A stretch of DNA of 64,000 bases from Streptomyces beigongshangae (GTDB lineage: Bacteria > Actinomycetota > Actinomycetes > Streptomycetales > Streptomycetaceae): assembly GCF_019710745.1 (NCBI RefSeq), contig NZ_JAHKJW010000011.1, forward strand, positions 119,328-183,327, given 5' to 3'. Below, piece after piece: positions 1 through 8,068 of this stretch. The position numbers and the translations under genes were made by a program. The notes beneath the pieces are model-generated. The model was given only the letters and a program-made list of their open reading frames with translations. It was not told where the DNA came from and searched no databases. The first letter of the stretch is position 1, and the number at the start of each line of letters is the position of its first letter.

Positions 1-370
1 GCTCGTCCAGGGAGAGCCCGCCCGGGTGGACGAGGGCGTCACGGATGTCGTCCCGTTCGAGGAACGCGGCGAACACGGTGCCCGCGGGCAGCGGCCGGTC
101 GGCGGGCACGTCCTTGACGCAGTGCACCGCCAGGTCGGCCTCACCGGCCAGCAGCGCGGCGTCGACCTCCTTGGTGAACGCCCCCTTGCCCTCGACCCGG
201 GCGAGGTCGCCCATCCACTTGTCACCGGTCGTCCTCACCGGGACGACCTCGGTCCGTGTGCCGGGGTGGAGCACGGCCAGCCCGGCCCGTACGCGTGCCA
301 CCTGGGCCAGGGCCATGGGCGAGTCGCGGGAGACGATGCGGATCAGCTCGGGAGCGGGCATGCGGCTCAC
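1..370 (-). CDS. hemC: Hydroxymethylbilane synthase (porphobilinogen deaminase) paralogue, partial
   Basis: Only the N-terminal ~123 residues are present; the gene runs off the left edge. The translation contains [28 protein letters not shown] and [11 protein letters not shown], the HemC pattern for the enzyme that polymerises four porphobilinogens into hydroxymethylbilane in the cytoplasm. The GTG at 370 is preferred because AGGG lies about six bases upstream; the ATG at 361 is the alternative. Several substitutions ([15 protein letters not shown]) differ from what I remember of the main Streptomyces HemC, so this is more likely a second copy. Its start overlaps the stop of a small Gly/Pro-rich reading frame by four bases. 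Confidence 0.85.
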   Translation of the reverse strand, partial: MSRMPAPELIRIVSRDSPMALAQVARVRAGLAVLHPGTRTEVVPVRTTGDKWMGDLARVEGKGAFTKEVDAALLAGEADLAVHCVKDVPADRPLPAGTVFAAFLERDDIRDALVHPGGLSLDE

Positions 371-564
371 GATAGACCCTGAACCCCGGGCGCACCCCCA
401 ATCCCCGTCACCCGGGCGGGAATCGGACCGGCGGGCCCTCTCGGCGGCCCGGGCGGTCCGGGTGGTCCGGGGCGTCCGGGTCGTCCTCGGCCGTCGGCAG
501 GACGTCCGGGTCCTCCGCCCGGAAACCCCTCCTGCGCCCGTTCCTGCGCCCGTTCCTGCGTCAT
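367..564 (-). CDS. Possible 65-residue Gly/Pro-rich (collagen-like) small protein upstream of hemC paralogue
   Basis: The frame opens with [13 protein letters not shown] and continues into [20 protein letters not shown], a Gly-X-Y-like run. Its TGA overlaps the GTG of the hemC paralogue in a GTGA arrangement, which would allow translational coupling. I see no good ribosome binding site in front of its ATG. GC-rich tandem repeats (a 12-bp unit at about 530-553) can produce such peptides by chance. I do not recognise a family; this may be a non-coding repeat-rich leader. Confidence 0.22.
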   Translation of the reverse strand: MTQERAQERAQEGFPGGGPGRPADGRGRPGRPGPPGPPGPPRGPAGPIPARVTGIGGAPGVQGLS

Positions 565-604
565 GGTGGTGTTTCGTCCGGTGGATCGTGTCAACCGGTA
601 ATAC

Positions 605-2155
605 ATGGTCCAGTCGATGCGAGAGACAGAACGAAAGTACGAAGCCCCTTCGTCCGCGGACACCTCCTGGCTGCCCGCGCTGAACCGTGTGGACGGCGTC
701 GCGGCGGTCGTCGACCGAAGTCCCGAGGAGCTGGACGCGGTCTACTACGACACCGACGACCTCCGCCTGGCCGGCTCCTCGGCCGTGCTGCGCCGCAGGA
801 CCGGGGGCGCCGACGCCGGGTGGCACCTCAAACTGCCGCTGGCGGGCGACAGCCGCGAGGAGATCAGGTCCGCCCTGACCGACACCGTCCCGAAGGACCT
901 GCTCGACCTCACCGTGTCCCGCACCCGCGGAGCCGCGCTGACGCCGGTGGTCCGCATCCGCTCGACGCGCGAGGTGCGGCACCTGGTCGACGACGACGGC
1001 GCCCTGCGCGCCGAGCTGTGCGTCGACACGGTCCGCGCGCAGTCGCTGCGCGCGGACGGCGGGAGTGCCGAGTGGCGCGAGATCGAGGTGGAACTGGCGG
1101 AGGACGCCGACCCCGCCCTCCTGGACGCCGTGGAGAAGAAGTTCCGCAAGAAGGGGATCGCCCGCGCGCAGTCCCCGTCCAAACTGGCCCGGGCACTCGA
1201 CGAGACCGGGACCGCCCCGTCGGCCGGTGCCGGTGCGTCCGGCGCGTCCGCCGGTCCCGGCCCCGGTCGGGCCGGGACGCACGTCCTCGCGTACGTGGGG
1301 GAGCAGGTCCGTGCACTGACCGCTCTCGATCCGGCGGTGCGACGGAACCGGCCCGACGCGGTGCACCAGATGCGTGTCGCCTGCCGTCGTCTGCGCAGCT
1401 GCCTGCGCACCTACCGGTCCGTGTTCGGCCGCGGGGCCACCGACACGGTCCGGGGTGAGCTGAAGTGGCTGGCCGGCGAGCTGGGCGCCGAACGCGACCA
1501 GGAAGTGCTGATGGAGCGCCTCAGCGGGGAGATCGGGGCCCTGCCGGAGGAACTGGTGCTCGGCCCCGTCGCCGCACGGCTGCGGGTGTGGGACGTCGTC
1601 GACAGCACGGCCTCCCACCAGCGCAGCCTCGACGCGCTCGACTCGCCGCGCTACCTCGCCCTGCTCGACGCCCTCACCGCACTGGTGGAGCGGCCGCCGA
1701 CGCGCGCCAAGGCCGGCAAGGACGCCGGCAAGGTCATGGCCGAGGCCGTGCTGAAGGAGTACGACCGCCTGGCCGACCGTATGACGGAGGCCCTGGAGCT
1801 GGGGCCCGGACCCGAGCGCGACGTGGCGCTGCACGAGGCGCGCAAGGCGGCCAAGAAGGTCCGGTACGCGACGGAGGTGGCCCGTCCGGCCCTCGGCAAA
1901 CCGGTCAAGGAGCTGGGCAAGCAGGTCAAGGCGGTGCAGCAGGTGCTCGGTGACCACCAGGACAGCGTGGTGGCCCGGGGCACCCTCAGGGACCTGGCCG
2001 TGGCGGCCCAGACCGCGGGCGAGGCCGGCTTCACCTGGGGTCTGCTGTACGGCAGCGAGCAGGCCCGCGCGCAGGCCAGGGAGCAGGAGCTGCCGTCCGT
2101 CTGGGAGCTCGTCTCGGCCTCCGGGGCCCGTGAGCGGCTCGGCGGCGACCGCTGA
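605..2155 (+). CDS. CYTH and CHAD domain-containing protein
   Basis: Two domains are visible. Residues ~5-200 form a CYTH (triphosphate tunnel metalloenzyme) fold starting with the ETERKYE signature; residues ~225-500 form a CHAD helical domain with conserved histidines ([28 protein letters not shown]). CHAD domains bind polyphosphate and CYTH enzymes cleave triphosphate substrates such as PPPi, so a cytoplasmic role in polyphosphate metabolism is likely. A Ser/Ala/Gly-rich linker separates the domains. The start may be ATG 605 or ATG 617 (MRETERKYE); neither has a clear Shine-Dalgarno. It is divergent from the hemC region and convergent with the SpoIIE gene. A PPK2 gene lies 11 kb away. Confidence 0.9.
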   Translation: MVQSMRETERKYEAPSSADTSWLPALNRVDGVAAVVDRSPEELDAVYYDTDDLRLAGSSAVLRRRTGGADAGWHLKLPLAGDSREEIRSALTDTVPKDLLDLTVSRTRGAALTPVVRIRSTREVRHLVDDDGALRAELCVDTVRAQSLRADGGSAEWREIEVELAEDADPALLDAVEKKFRKKGIARAQSPSKLARALDETGTAPSAGAGASGASAGPGPGRAGTHVLAYVGEQVRALTALDPAVRRNRPDAVHQMRVACRRLRSCLRTYRSVFGRGATDTVRGELKWLAGELGAERDQEVLMERLSGEIGALPEELVLGPVAARLRVWDVVDSTASHQRSLDALDSPRYLALLDALTALVERPPTRAKAGKDAGKVMAEAVLKEYDRLADRMTEALELGPGPERDVALHEARKAAKKVRYATEVARPALGKPVKELGKQVKAVQQVLGDHQDSVVARGTLRDLAVAAQTAGEAGFTWGLLYGSEQARAQAREQELPSVWELVSASGARERLGGDR

Positions 2156-2215
2156 GCCCCTGGAGGACCGGGGGCGCGTGACCTCTCCGGGCGGCGTCCC
2201 TGCGCGTCGTCGTCC

Positions 2216-5167
2216 CTACGAGTCGTCGTCCTCGGAGAGGAGCGCGTCCAGGTCCGCCGCGAACATGTCCGCCATGTCCGCGTCGAGGAACGCCAGGTCC
2301 TCGGCACCGGACGTCCGGCCGGTTCCGCCGGCCGGTCCCGTCCGGTCGCCGGGGCCGCGCAGGCACTGCTCGGTCCAGATGCACTTGCCCGTCTGCGTGT
2401 AGCGCACCCCCCAGCGCGCGGAGAGCGCCGTGACGAGCTGCAGTCCGCGGCCGCCCTCGTCGCTCTCCGTCGCGCGGCGGATGCGGGGCATCGTCAGACT
2501 GCCGTCGAAGACCTCGCAGATCAGCTCGGCGCCGTACAGCAGGCGGAGCCGGACCGGACCCCTGGCATGGCGTACGACATTGCCCACCAACTCGCTGACC
2601 AGGAGTTCCGTGGTGGGTACGAGGTCGTCCAGGCCCCAGTCGGCCAGCTGCCCCCGGACGTGGCGGCGGGCCTCGCCGGCCGCCTTGGGGGCCTTGGGGA
2701 GGGGCCAGACGGCCATCCTGTCCCGGGGCAGGGCGTGCAGCCGGGCGACGAGGAACGCGGCGTCGTCGGCCGACTGCTGCTCGGTGGGGAGCAGCCCCGC
2801 CGTCAGGGCGTCGCAGAGGCGCTCCAGATCCGCGCTGGTGCCGTCCTCGTGCGTGGTCCGCAGGAGCCGGGCCAGGTCCGCCATGCCCGTGTCGATGTCC
2901 CGCTTCGCCGACTCGACCAGACCGTCGGTGTAGAGCACGATCAGACTTCCCTCGGGCACCGGCATCTCGACCGTCTCGAACGGCGGTTTGGCCGCGCCCA
3001 GCGGCGGATCGGCGGCCGGCTCGGGGAAGTGGACGCTGCCGTCGGGGTGTACCAGGGCCGGCGGGGGGTGCCCGGCACGGGCGATGGAGCAGGTCCGGGT
3101 GGTGGAGTCGTAGAGCGCGTACAGACAGGTGGCGTACGACTCCTCGTTCAGGCCGCCGACGATGTCGTTGAGGTGGCTCATGATCTCGTCGGGAGGCAGT
3201 TCGAGGTCGGCCAGGGTGTGCACCGCGGTGCGCAGGCGGCCCATGGTGGCCGCCTCGGGCAGACCGTGACCCATGACGTCGCCGACGACGAGGGCGACCT
3301 GGCCGCCGGACAGCGGGATGATGTCGTACCAGTCGCCGCCGACGTCCATGCCCTGGCCGGCCGGGAGGTAGCGGGCGGCGGCCGTGCACGCGGCGAGTTC
3401 GGGCAGGCCCTGGGGGAGCAGGCTGCGCTGGAGCTCGCGGGACCGGGCGTGCTCGGCGTCGTAGAGCCTGGCCCGCTCCAGGGCCTGCGCGACGAGGGCG
3501 CTGATCGTGGACAGCAGGGTGCGCTCCTCGTCGGTCAGGACCCGCGGCCGGTCGAACGACACGACACAGACCCCGAAGGTGTGCCCGGACGCGGCCATCG
3601 GCAGGAACGCCCACGCCTGCTTGCCGGACGCCGCGAGCATGTCGGCCAGGGCCGGCGAGTGCGCGACGAACTCCTCCGGGGACGACAGGAACAGCGGTGC
3701 GCCGGACGCGATCGGTTCCCAGGCCGGGTCGCCGACGCTGCGGGTACGGCTCTCGCGCAGGTGCAGGAACTCCTCCGAGAAGCCGACGGCACCGACCCGG
3801 TGCAGCCGGTCGCCCTCCACGACCTGCACCAGCAGCCCGGTGGCGGCGAACGGCGGAAGCACCCGCCGGGCCACGGCGTCCACCACGTCCTGCGTGGTCG
3901 TCGCCCCGGCCAGCTCCGTGGTCAGCTCGGCCATCCGGGCCGCCCGTTCGGCCGTGGCCCGCTCGGCCGACTCCTGCTCCTCGTCCAGGCGCCGCTTGTC
4001 GGTCACGTCGGTGAAGTAGATCGTGCGGCCGTCGGGTCCGGGGACCAGCCGCAGGTGGTAGAGACGTCCGGTCCGCGGCGAGCGCACGTCGAAGCCGACG
4101 GGCTTCTCCTGCGCGGCCGCCTCCCGGCAGCGCTCCTCCAGGCCGGGGACCCGCCGCGCGGAGGGGAAGTCCCAGAGCAGGCGCCCGAGCAGTTCCTCCT
4201 CGGGGAACCCGAGGGCACGCTCCGCCTCCAGGTTGGCGAAGGTGATCCGCCACCGTTCGTCCACGGCCAGGAAACCGTCGCTCATGTGGCGCAGCACCCG
4301 GCCGAGGGCGGCACGGGCGGAGCGGGACCCGCCGCTCTCCCAGCCCACGCCGATCATCCGCAGGGCCTCGCCCCGGTCGTCGTACGTGGCCCGGCCGCGG
4401 GCCTGCGTCCAGCCGTACGAGCCGTCCGGGTGCCGCACGCGGTACTCGGCCTCGTACACGGCGCGCTCCTGGATCGCCCGCTGCGCCGCCGCCAGGGTCG
4501 GTGCCAGGTCGTCCGGGTGGATGACCCTCAGCCAGTCCTCGATCCTCCCGGTGAACTCGGCGGGCCCGGTGCCGTAGAGCTCCAGCGCCGCCTCGTCCCA
4601 GACCAGGGCACCGGTACGGATGTCCCAGTCCCACGACCCGACCCTGACCTCCTCCAGCGCCTGCCGCAGGTGCTCGCCGGGCCCGGTGCGGTCGGGCCGG
4701 GACGGCGGGGGCGCCTGGAGGAGGCGTTCCTCGGCCCAGGTGACGACGGCCCGCAGGAAGTCCCACTGCTGCGGCGTGGGCTCGCCCCGTTCGCCCGTCA
4801 GGACGGTGAGCGTGCCGATGCGGCGGCCGCCGCCGGACACCGGCAGCGCGGCGAGACCGGAGCCGGGCCAGACGGTGCCTTCCGGTTCCGGTTCCGGCTC
4901 CCGCCCGCGCCACACACCGCCGCCCCGGCGAAGCGCGAGGGCCGGAGCCGACGGCCCCTCCTGGTCGACGATCTCCCACGAGCGGGTGAGTGCGGAAGGG
5001 AGGCCGGCGGAGGACACCAGACGCAGGGCGGACATGGGGCCGCGCAGATGGACGCCGCCGCCGAGGGCACCCAGCTCCGTCACCGCGTGCTGCAGCGCCA
5101 GCCGGAAGACCTCGCTCTCCGCGGCACCGGGGGCCACCGTGCCGAGAAGATCCAGCCGTGCGTTCAT
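2216..5167 (-). CDS. PAS/GAF sensor SpoIIE-type PP2C phosphatase with C-terminal HATPase (RsbW-like) domain
   Basis: About 983 residues. Read in order: N-terminal GAF-like region (~1-170), PAS (~180-290, SWDWDIRTGALVWDE), a second PAS (~305-400), a second GAF (~430-590), a SpoIIE phosphatase domain (~610-820, GMDVGGDWYDIIPL and VVGDVMGHGLPEA with metal-binding aspartates), and a HATPase_c domain (~850-970, ELLVSELVGNVVRHA, GGRGLQLV). This layout is typical of actinobacterial partner-switching regulators that dephosphorylate STAS anti-anti-sigma factors and may also act as the opposing kinase. The frame is open further upstream, but the ATG at 5167 begins the recognisable protein. It is divergent from rpmG and ends 61 bp from the convergent CHAD gene. 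Confidence 0.92.
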   Translation of the reverse strand: MNARLDLLGTVAPGAAESEVFRLALQHAVTELGALGGGVHLRGPMSALRLVSSAGLPSALTRSWEIVDQEGPSAPALALRRGGGVWRGREPEPEPEGTVWPGSGLAALPVSGGGRRIGTLTVLTGERGEPTPQQWDFLRAVVTWAEERLLQAPPPSRPDRTGPGEHLRQALEEVRVGSWDWDIRTGALVWDEAALELYGTGPAEFTGRIEDWLRVIHPDDLAPTLAAAQRAIQERAVYEAEYRVRHPDGSYGWTQARGRATYDDRGEALRMIGVGWESGGSRSARAALGRVLRHMSDGFLAVDERWRITFANLEAERALGFPEEELLGRLLWDFPSARRVPGLEERCREAAAQEKPVGFDVRSPRTGRLYHLRLVPGPDGRTIYFTDVTDKRRLDEEQESAERATAERAARMAELTTELAGATTTQDVVDAVARRVLPPFAATGLLVQVVEGDRLHRVGAVGFSEEFLHLRESRTRSVGDPAWEPIASGAPLFLSSPEEFVAHSPALADMLAASGKQAWAFLPMAASGHTFGVCVVSFDRPRVLTDEERTLLSTISALVAQALERARLYDAEHARSRELQRSLLPQGLPELAACTAAARYLPAGQGMDVGGDWYDIIPLSGGQVALVVGDVMGHGLPEAATMGRLRTAVHTLADLELPPDEIMSHLNDIVGGLNEESYATCLYALYDSTTRTCSIARAGHPPPALVHPDGSVHFPEPAADPPLGAAKPPFETVEMPVPEGSLIVLYTDGLVESAKRDIDTGMADLARLLRTTHEDGTSADLERLCDALTAGLLPTEQQSADDAAFLVARLHALPRDRMAVWPLPKAPKAAGEARRHVRGQLADWGLDDLVPTTELLVSELVGNVVRHARGPVRLRLLYGAELICEVFDGSLTMPRIRRATESDEGGRGLQLVTALSARWGVRYTQTGKCIWTEQCLRGPGDRTGPAGGTGRTSGAEDLAFLDADMADMFAADLDALLSEDDDS

Positions 5168-5314
5168 ATCGGGAACCCTATCGCTCCCACCTCGGAGGAC
5201 CTCGTTTTTCGCAGGACCCTCACCGCTCTTTCGGACTGCTCCGCACGGGCTCCGGAGATCCGGCTCCTGCCGGGGCGGCGGGGGAATACCACCGGGGCGG
5301 ACCCGGTTGTACCG

Positions 5315-5329
5315 CATGTGAATGACATG
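5315..5329. promoter_or_regulatory. Short palindrome upstream of rpmG (possible regulator site)
   Basis: CATGT-GAATG-ACATG is a 5-5-5 inverted repeat about 50 bp before the cysteine-free L33 start, between the divergent SpoIIE and rpmG genes. Zur operators in Streptomyces have a similar 15-bp geometry, and the cysteine-free ribosomal proteins are known Zur targets, but the bases here do not match the AT-rich Zur consensus well. Role is inferred. Confidence 0.25.
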
Positions 5330-5378
5330 GCCCCATCAATCCAGGTGGGTGTCCGGGGGGGTGAGGAAGGAGAAGTCC

Positions 5379-5543
5379 ATGGCTGCCAGAGGTGCGCGTC
5401 CGGTGGTGACGCTGAAGTCCACGGCCGGAACGGGTGCGACCTACGTGACGCGGAAGAACCGGCTGAACGACCCCGACCGGCTGGTCCTGCGCAAGTACGA
5501 CCGGGTGGCCGGGGAGCACGTCCTCTTCCGCGAGGAGCGGTGA
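5379..5543 (+). CDS. rpmG: Ribosomal protein L33, zinc-independent (cysteine-free) form
   Basis: A 54-residue basic protein with [18 protein letters not shown] and [13 protein letters not shown], the complete L33 pattern of the large ribosomal subunit. No cysteines are present, so it is the C-minus paralogue that replaces the zinc-binding L33 under zinc limitation. A strong GGAAGGAGAA Shine-Dalgarno precedes the ATG. rpmJ follows 85 bp downstream in the same direction, and it too lacks cysteines. In S. coelicolor, C-minus ribosomal protein genes are Zur-controlled; regulation here is by analogy. Confidence 0.95.
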   Translation: MAARGARPVVTLKSTAGTGATYVTRKNRLNDPDRLVLRKYDRVAGEHVLFREER

Positions 5544-5628
5544 ACGGGGCCGTCGCCGCCCGGCGTACGGCTGTCGGACGACGGCAGGCCGGTGACGGGG
5601 CCCGGTCCGGCGGAAGGGGAGCACGGTC

Positions 5629-5751
5629 ATGAAGGTGCGCAAGTCGTTGCGCCTGCTGAAGGCCAGGCCCGGCGCGCAGGTGGTGCGCCGGCGGGGCAGG
5701 GTCTTCGTGATCAACAAGAGGGACCCGCGCTTCAAGGCCCGTCAGGGCTGA
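5629..5751 (+). CDS. rpmJ: Ribosomal protein L36, zinc-independent (cysteine-free) form
   Basis: Forty residues beginning [19 protein letters not shown] and ending [10 protein letters not shown], the L36 pattern. The positions that hold the zinc-binding Cys/His set in ordinary L36 are replaced, so this is the C-minus paralogue used when zinc is scarce. GGAAGGGGA precedes the ATG at a good distance. It follows rpmG and is closed by a GC hairpin immediately downstream, so the two look like one short unit. Confidence 0.95.
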   Translation: MKVRKSLRLLKARPGAQVVRRRGRVFVINKRDPRFKARQG

Positions 5752-5769
5752 CGTACCGCGGACCCGTGG

Positions 5770-5804
5770 GCGGGCCCGGTTCCCCGGAAGGGGGCCGGGC
5801 CCGC
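5770..5804 (+). terminator. Hairpin terminator after rpmJ
   Basis: Arms GCGGGCCCGG and CCGGGCCCGC are perfectly complementary, and the loop itself contains a smaller TTCCCC/GGGG pairing. It starts 19 bp after the rpmJ stop. No U-tract follows, as is common in Streptomyces. Confidence 0.75.
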
Positions 5805-5983
5805 GTCCGTGCCGGGGCCGCCGCCACCCCGGGCACTGTCCCGCGCTGCCGTTCCGGGTCCGCGCGGACGCACGGCCGGGACGTGCGGCCGAATTGACGG
5901 ATTGGCGTCCGCCTCCGGTGGGCAGGGAGCCAGGCGTGTCATGTCATGAGCACGACTGCCTTTCCCCCACAAGGAGGTCGACC

Positions 5984-6547
5984 ATGCACGTCCGCAAGCT
6001 GACAAGTGGATTCGCCGCCGTCCTGGCGGTGTCCTTCTCCCTGATCGGCGGTCAGGCCGTGGCCGCCCCGGCCCCGGCCGCGGAGACCGCCGCCGCACGG
6101 GTCGTCACGTACGACGCGAGCGGTTCCGCGGAGTTCAGGACCGCGGTCGACCGGGGCGCCGCGATCTGGAACGAGAGCGTCGACGCGGTCGAACTGCGGC
6201 CCGTCGCGTCCGGACAGCGCGCCAACGTACGGGTCCTCGCGGACAACGGCTGGCCCCGCGCGGTGACCACCTCGCTGGGCAACGGAACCGTCTACATCGG
6301 ACGGCAGGCGGTCGACCAGGGGTACAACACGGTCCGCATCTCGTCCCACGAACTGGGGCACATACTCGGTCTGCCGGACCGTAAGCCCGGCCCGTGTTCG
6401 AGCCTGATGTCCGGCTCCAGCGCGGGGACCGCATGCACCAACCCGTACCCGAACGCCGCGGAGAAGGCCGAGGTCGAGGGCAACTTCGGAGGCGAGCTCA
6501 CGGGGACGGGCGGGGCGGTACCGGTCGGCGTCACGATCGTGGACTGA
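5984..6547 (+). CDS. snpA: Snapalysin (small neutral metalloprotease, M7 family)
   Basis: 187 residues with a Sec-type signal peptide (basic start, hydrophobic ~8-25, cleavage near AVAAPAPA) and a small secreted protease domain. The zinc site HELGHILGLPD gives the HExxHxxGxxD arrangement of snapalysin, and a C-terminal Cys pair (PGPCSS, GTACTNPY) could form a disulphide. Function: extracellular protein degradation. AAGGAGG at 5971-5977 fixes the start. In some species snpA is divergent from a LysR gene, snpR; none is adjacent here, the upstream neighbour being rpmJ. Confidence 0.95.
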   Translation: MHVRKLTSGFAAVLAVSFSLIGGQAVAAPAPAAETAAARVVTYDASGSAEFRTAVDRGAAIWNESVDAVELRPVASGQRANVRVLADNGWPRAVTTSLGNGTVYIGRQAVDQGYNTVRISSHELGHILGLPDRKPGPCSSLMSGSSAGTACTNPYPNAAEKAEVEGNFGGELTGTGGAVPVGVTIVD

Positions 6548-6646
6548 CGCGCCGACGCACACCGGTACACCGGGCTCCGGCACGACCCGCACGGCCCGCA
6601 CGAGCCGGGCGGGCCGGCTCGGACGCGGGAGACCGGACGGGAACAG

Positions 6647-6687
6647 CCGTACGCCCCGGAGCGGATGCCGCGTTCCGGGGCGTACGG
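6647..6687. terminator. Bidirectional hairpin between snpA and the convergent small membrane gene
   Basis: A 14-bp perfect stem (CCGTACGCCCCGGA / TCCGGGGCGTACGG) with a 13-base loop lies between two convergent genes, about 100 bp after the snpA stop and 62 bp after the opposite stop. It could serve both. Confidence 0.8.
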
Positions 6688-6748
6688 GCGGTGGGCCGGG
6701 CGAGTGGTGGGCCGGACCGGGCACCAGGCCCGGTCCGCGCGGCGGAGG

Positions 6749-6991
6749 TCAGAAGGGCATACGGCTCCGGGTGCGACGGCCGGCCGAGCCGCTGCGGCCC
6801 ACCGCACGGGAGCCGCTGCTGAAGGGCTTCTGGAGCAGCTTGCCCAGGAAGCCGGGCGCCTTGCCGCCGGCCCGCGCACCGGCGCCGAGCGGACGCTGCG
6901 TGCCGCGCTGGGCGTGGTGGGAGAGACGGGGGACCAGGAAGGCCAGGACGGCCAACAGCACACATACGCCAATGACGGCGGCAATAACCAC
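6749..6991 (-). CDS. Small single-pass membrane protein (DUF6411-like)
   Basis: Eighty residues: an N-terminal transmembrane segment (~2-21, VIAAVIGVCVLLAVLAFLV) followed by a very basic Gly/Ser/Lys-rich cytoplasmic tail ending GRRTRSRMPF. From memory it resembles the Streptomyces DUF6411 family, which I could not verify. The GTG start is supported by TAGGGAG upstream. The function is unknown; the tail could contact nucleic acid or phospholipid. It is convergent with snpA. Confidence 0.72.
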   Translation of the reverse strand: MVIAAVIGVCVLLAVLAFLVPRLSHHAQRGTQRPLGAGARAGGKAPGFLGKLLQKPFSSGSRAVGRSGSAGRRTRSRMPF

Positions 6992-7258
6992 GAGTCGACT
7001 CCCTACGATCGGTGCGATGTATGACGGGTGCCCCGGTGTGCGGCGCGTACGCCCGCCGGGCGGAGAAAGCCGGGAGGGGACGCGGGCCGGGAGGGAACGC
7101 GAGCCGGCCCGGTGGCGCACGGGCCCGGCGGGCGGCGTACGCCGAAGCCGAAGGCGGCGCGGACCGGGCCGCCGACGGCCCCGGACTGCCCACAGTGCCC
7201 GGCGCACCTGGGTACCGGCACGCACCGGGCGTATCGCCCGGTGGCGGAGGCCGGGGTG

Positions 7259-7693
7259 TCAGTGGGTGTCGAGACCGGGATCCGTGAGCAGGGCGATCCG
7301 GACGGTGATCTGTTTGCCGACCGGCTGCCGCTGGACCTCGAAGCCCTCGCAGACGGCCATGACGATCTCCAGACCGTGCTGGCCCACCCGTCCGGGATCC
7401 GACGCCCTGGCCATCGGCAGGACCGGGTCGCTGTCCCAGACGGCCACCTCGAGCATCCCGCCCACGATCCGCAGATCGAGCAGGACCGGCCCCGGCGCGT
7501 ACTTCAGGGCGTTGGTGACCAGCTCGCTCACCACCAGCTGGGTCAGGTCCATCGCACGGGCCGTCACCGGCAGGCCGTGCTCCGCCTGGGCCCGCGAAAG
7601 GAAGTCGACCGCGAGGTGGCGCGCCTCGGCGATGCAGTACGTATCGCCTTCCAGGGCAACCGTGGTCTCTATACGGTCACGCTGCGGTGCCAT
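7259..7693 (-). CDS. RsbW-like ATP-binding protein (anti-sigma factor / HATPase_c)
   Basis: About 144 residues forming a single GHKL ATPase domain: N-box VVSELVTNALKYAPG, a DSDP segment in the G1 position, and G-box GQHGLEIVMAVCEGF. Such stand-alone Streptomyces proteins are serine kinases that bind sigma factors or phosphorylate STAS antagonists. The ATG at 7693 (MAPQRD) follows a GGGCGGGGG stretch; starts at 7714 and 7723 are also open. The gene is divergent from the pseudokinase across a 375-bp gap. Its partner is not identifiable; a STAS gene lies at 29.7 kb. Confidence 0.85.
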   Translation of the reverse strand: MAPQRDRIETTVALEGDTYCIAEARHLAVDFLSRAQAEHGLPVTARAMDLTQLVVSELVTNALKYAPGPVLLDLRIVGGMLEVAVWDSDPVLPMARASDPGRVGQHGLEIVMAVCEGFEVQRQPVGKQITVRIALLTDPGLDTH

Positions 7694-8068
7694 ACGGCCC
7701 CCGCCCTTGATCATTCGGTCCATGCAGTCCGCCCTCACCCTCTGCTCGCCCGCATGTACCCGCTCTTCCGTCGCATACGCACCTGCGGCCCGCCGGAGTT
7801 CATCCGATCGAAAAGAACGGTGGAGTAAAGCCGGAGAGCGGGGGTACTGGCGCCATGTCACAGGAAAGCGGGACGTGGAGCCTGGGGAGGTCGCGCGTCC
7901 CGCTTTCCCGTTTCCCCCTCCTCCCCCTCCCCCCGTTCCTCCCGTTCCCGCCTTCCTGTCTTCCCGCCCGCGGCATCCGGCGACAGTGGTTGCGGATCCG
8001 TTGAACGCGGGGCATGGCTCACCGCGTACTCCTGGTCACTGAAAGCAAAGCTTCGGTGAGGGATGAGC
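7694..8068. other. Divergent intergenic region with a polypyrimidine tract
   Basis: This 375-bp gap separates two divergent signalling genes. Around 7900-7970 the plus strand is almost pure C/T for about 70 bases (runs such as CCCCCTCCTCCCCC). I see no reading frame with coding character and no convincing promoter hexamers. The tract could affect local DNA structure, but that is inference. Confidence 0.4.

Noticed and set aside
5315..5329. Confident Zur box upstream of rpmG
   Set aside because: The geometry fits but the bases do not match the AT-rich Zur consensus; left as a low-confidence palindrome.
2567..5632. A 1021-codon plus-strand open frame opposite the SpoIIE gene
   Set aside because: It is the antisense of a gene with clear PAS, SpoIIE and HATPase motifs. 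Its translation is a Gly/Arg/Pro/Val-rich string without domains, typical of GC-rich shadow frames.
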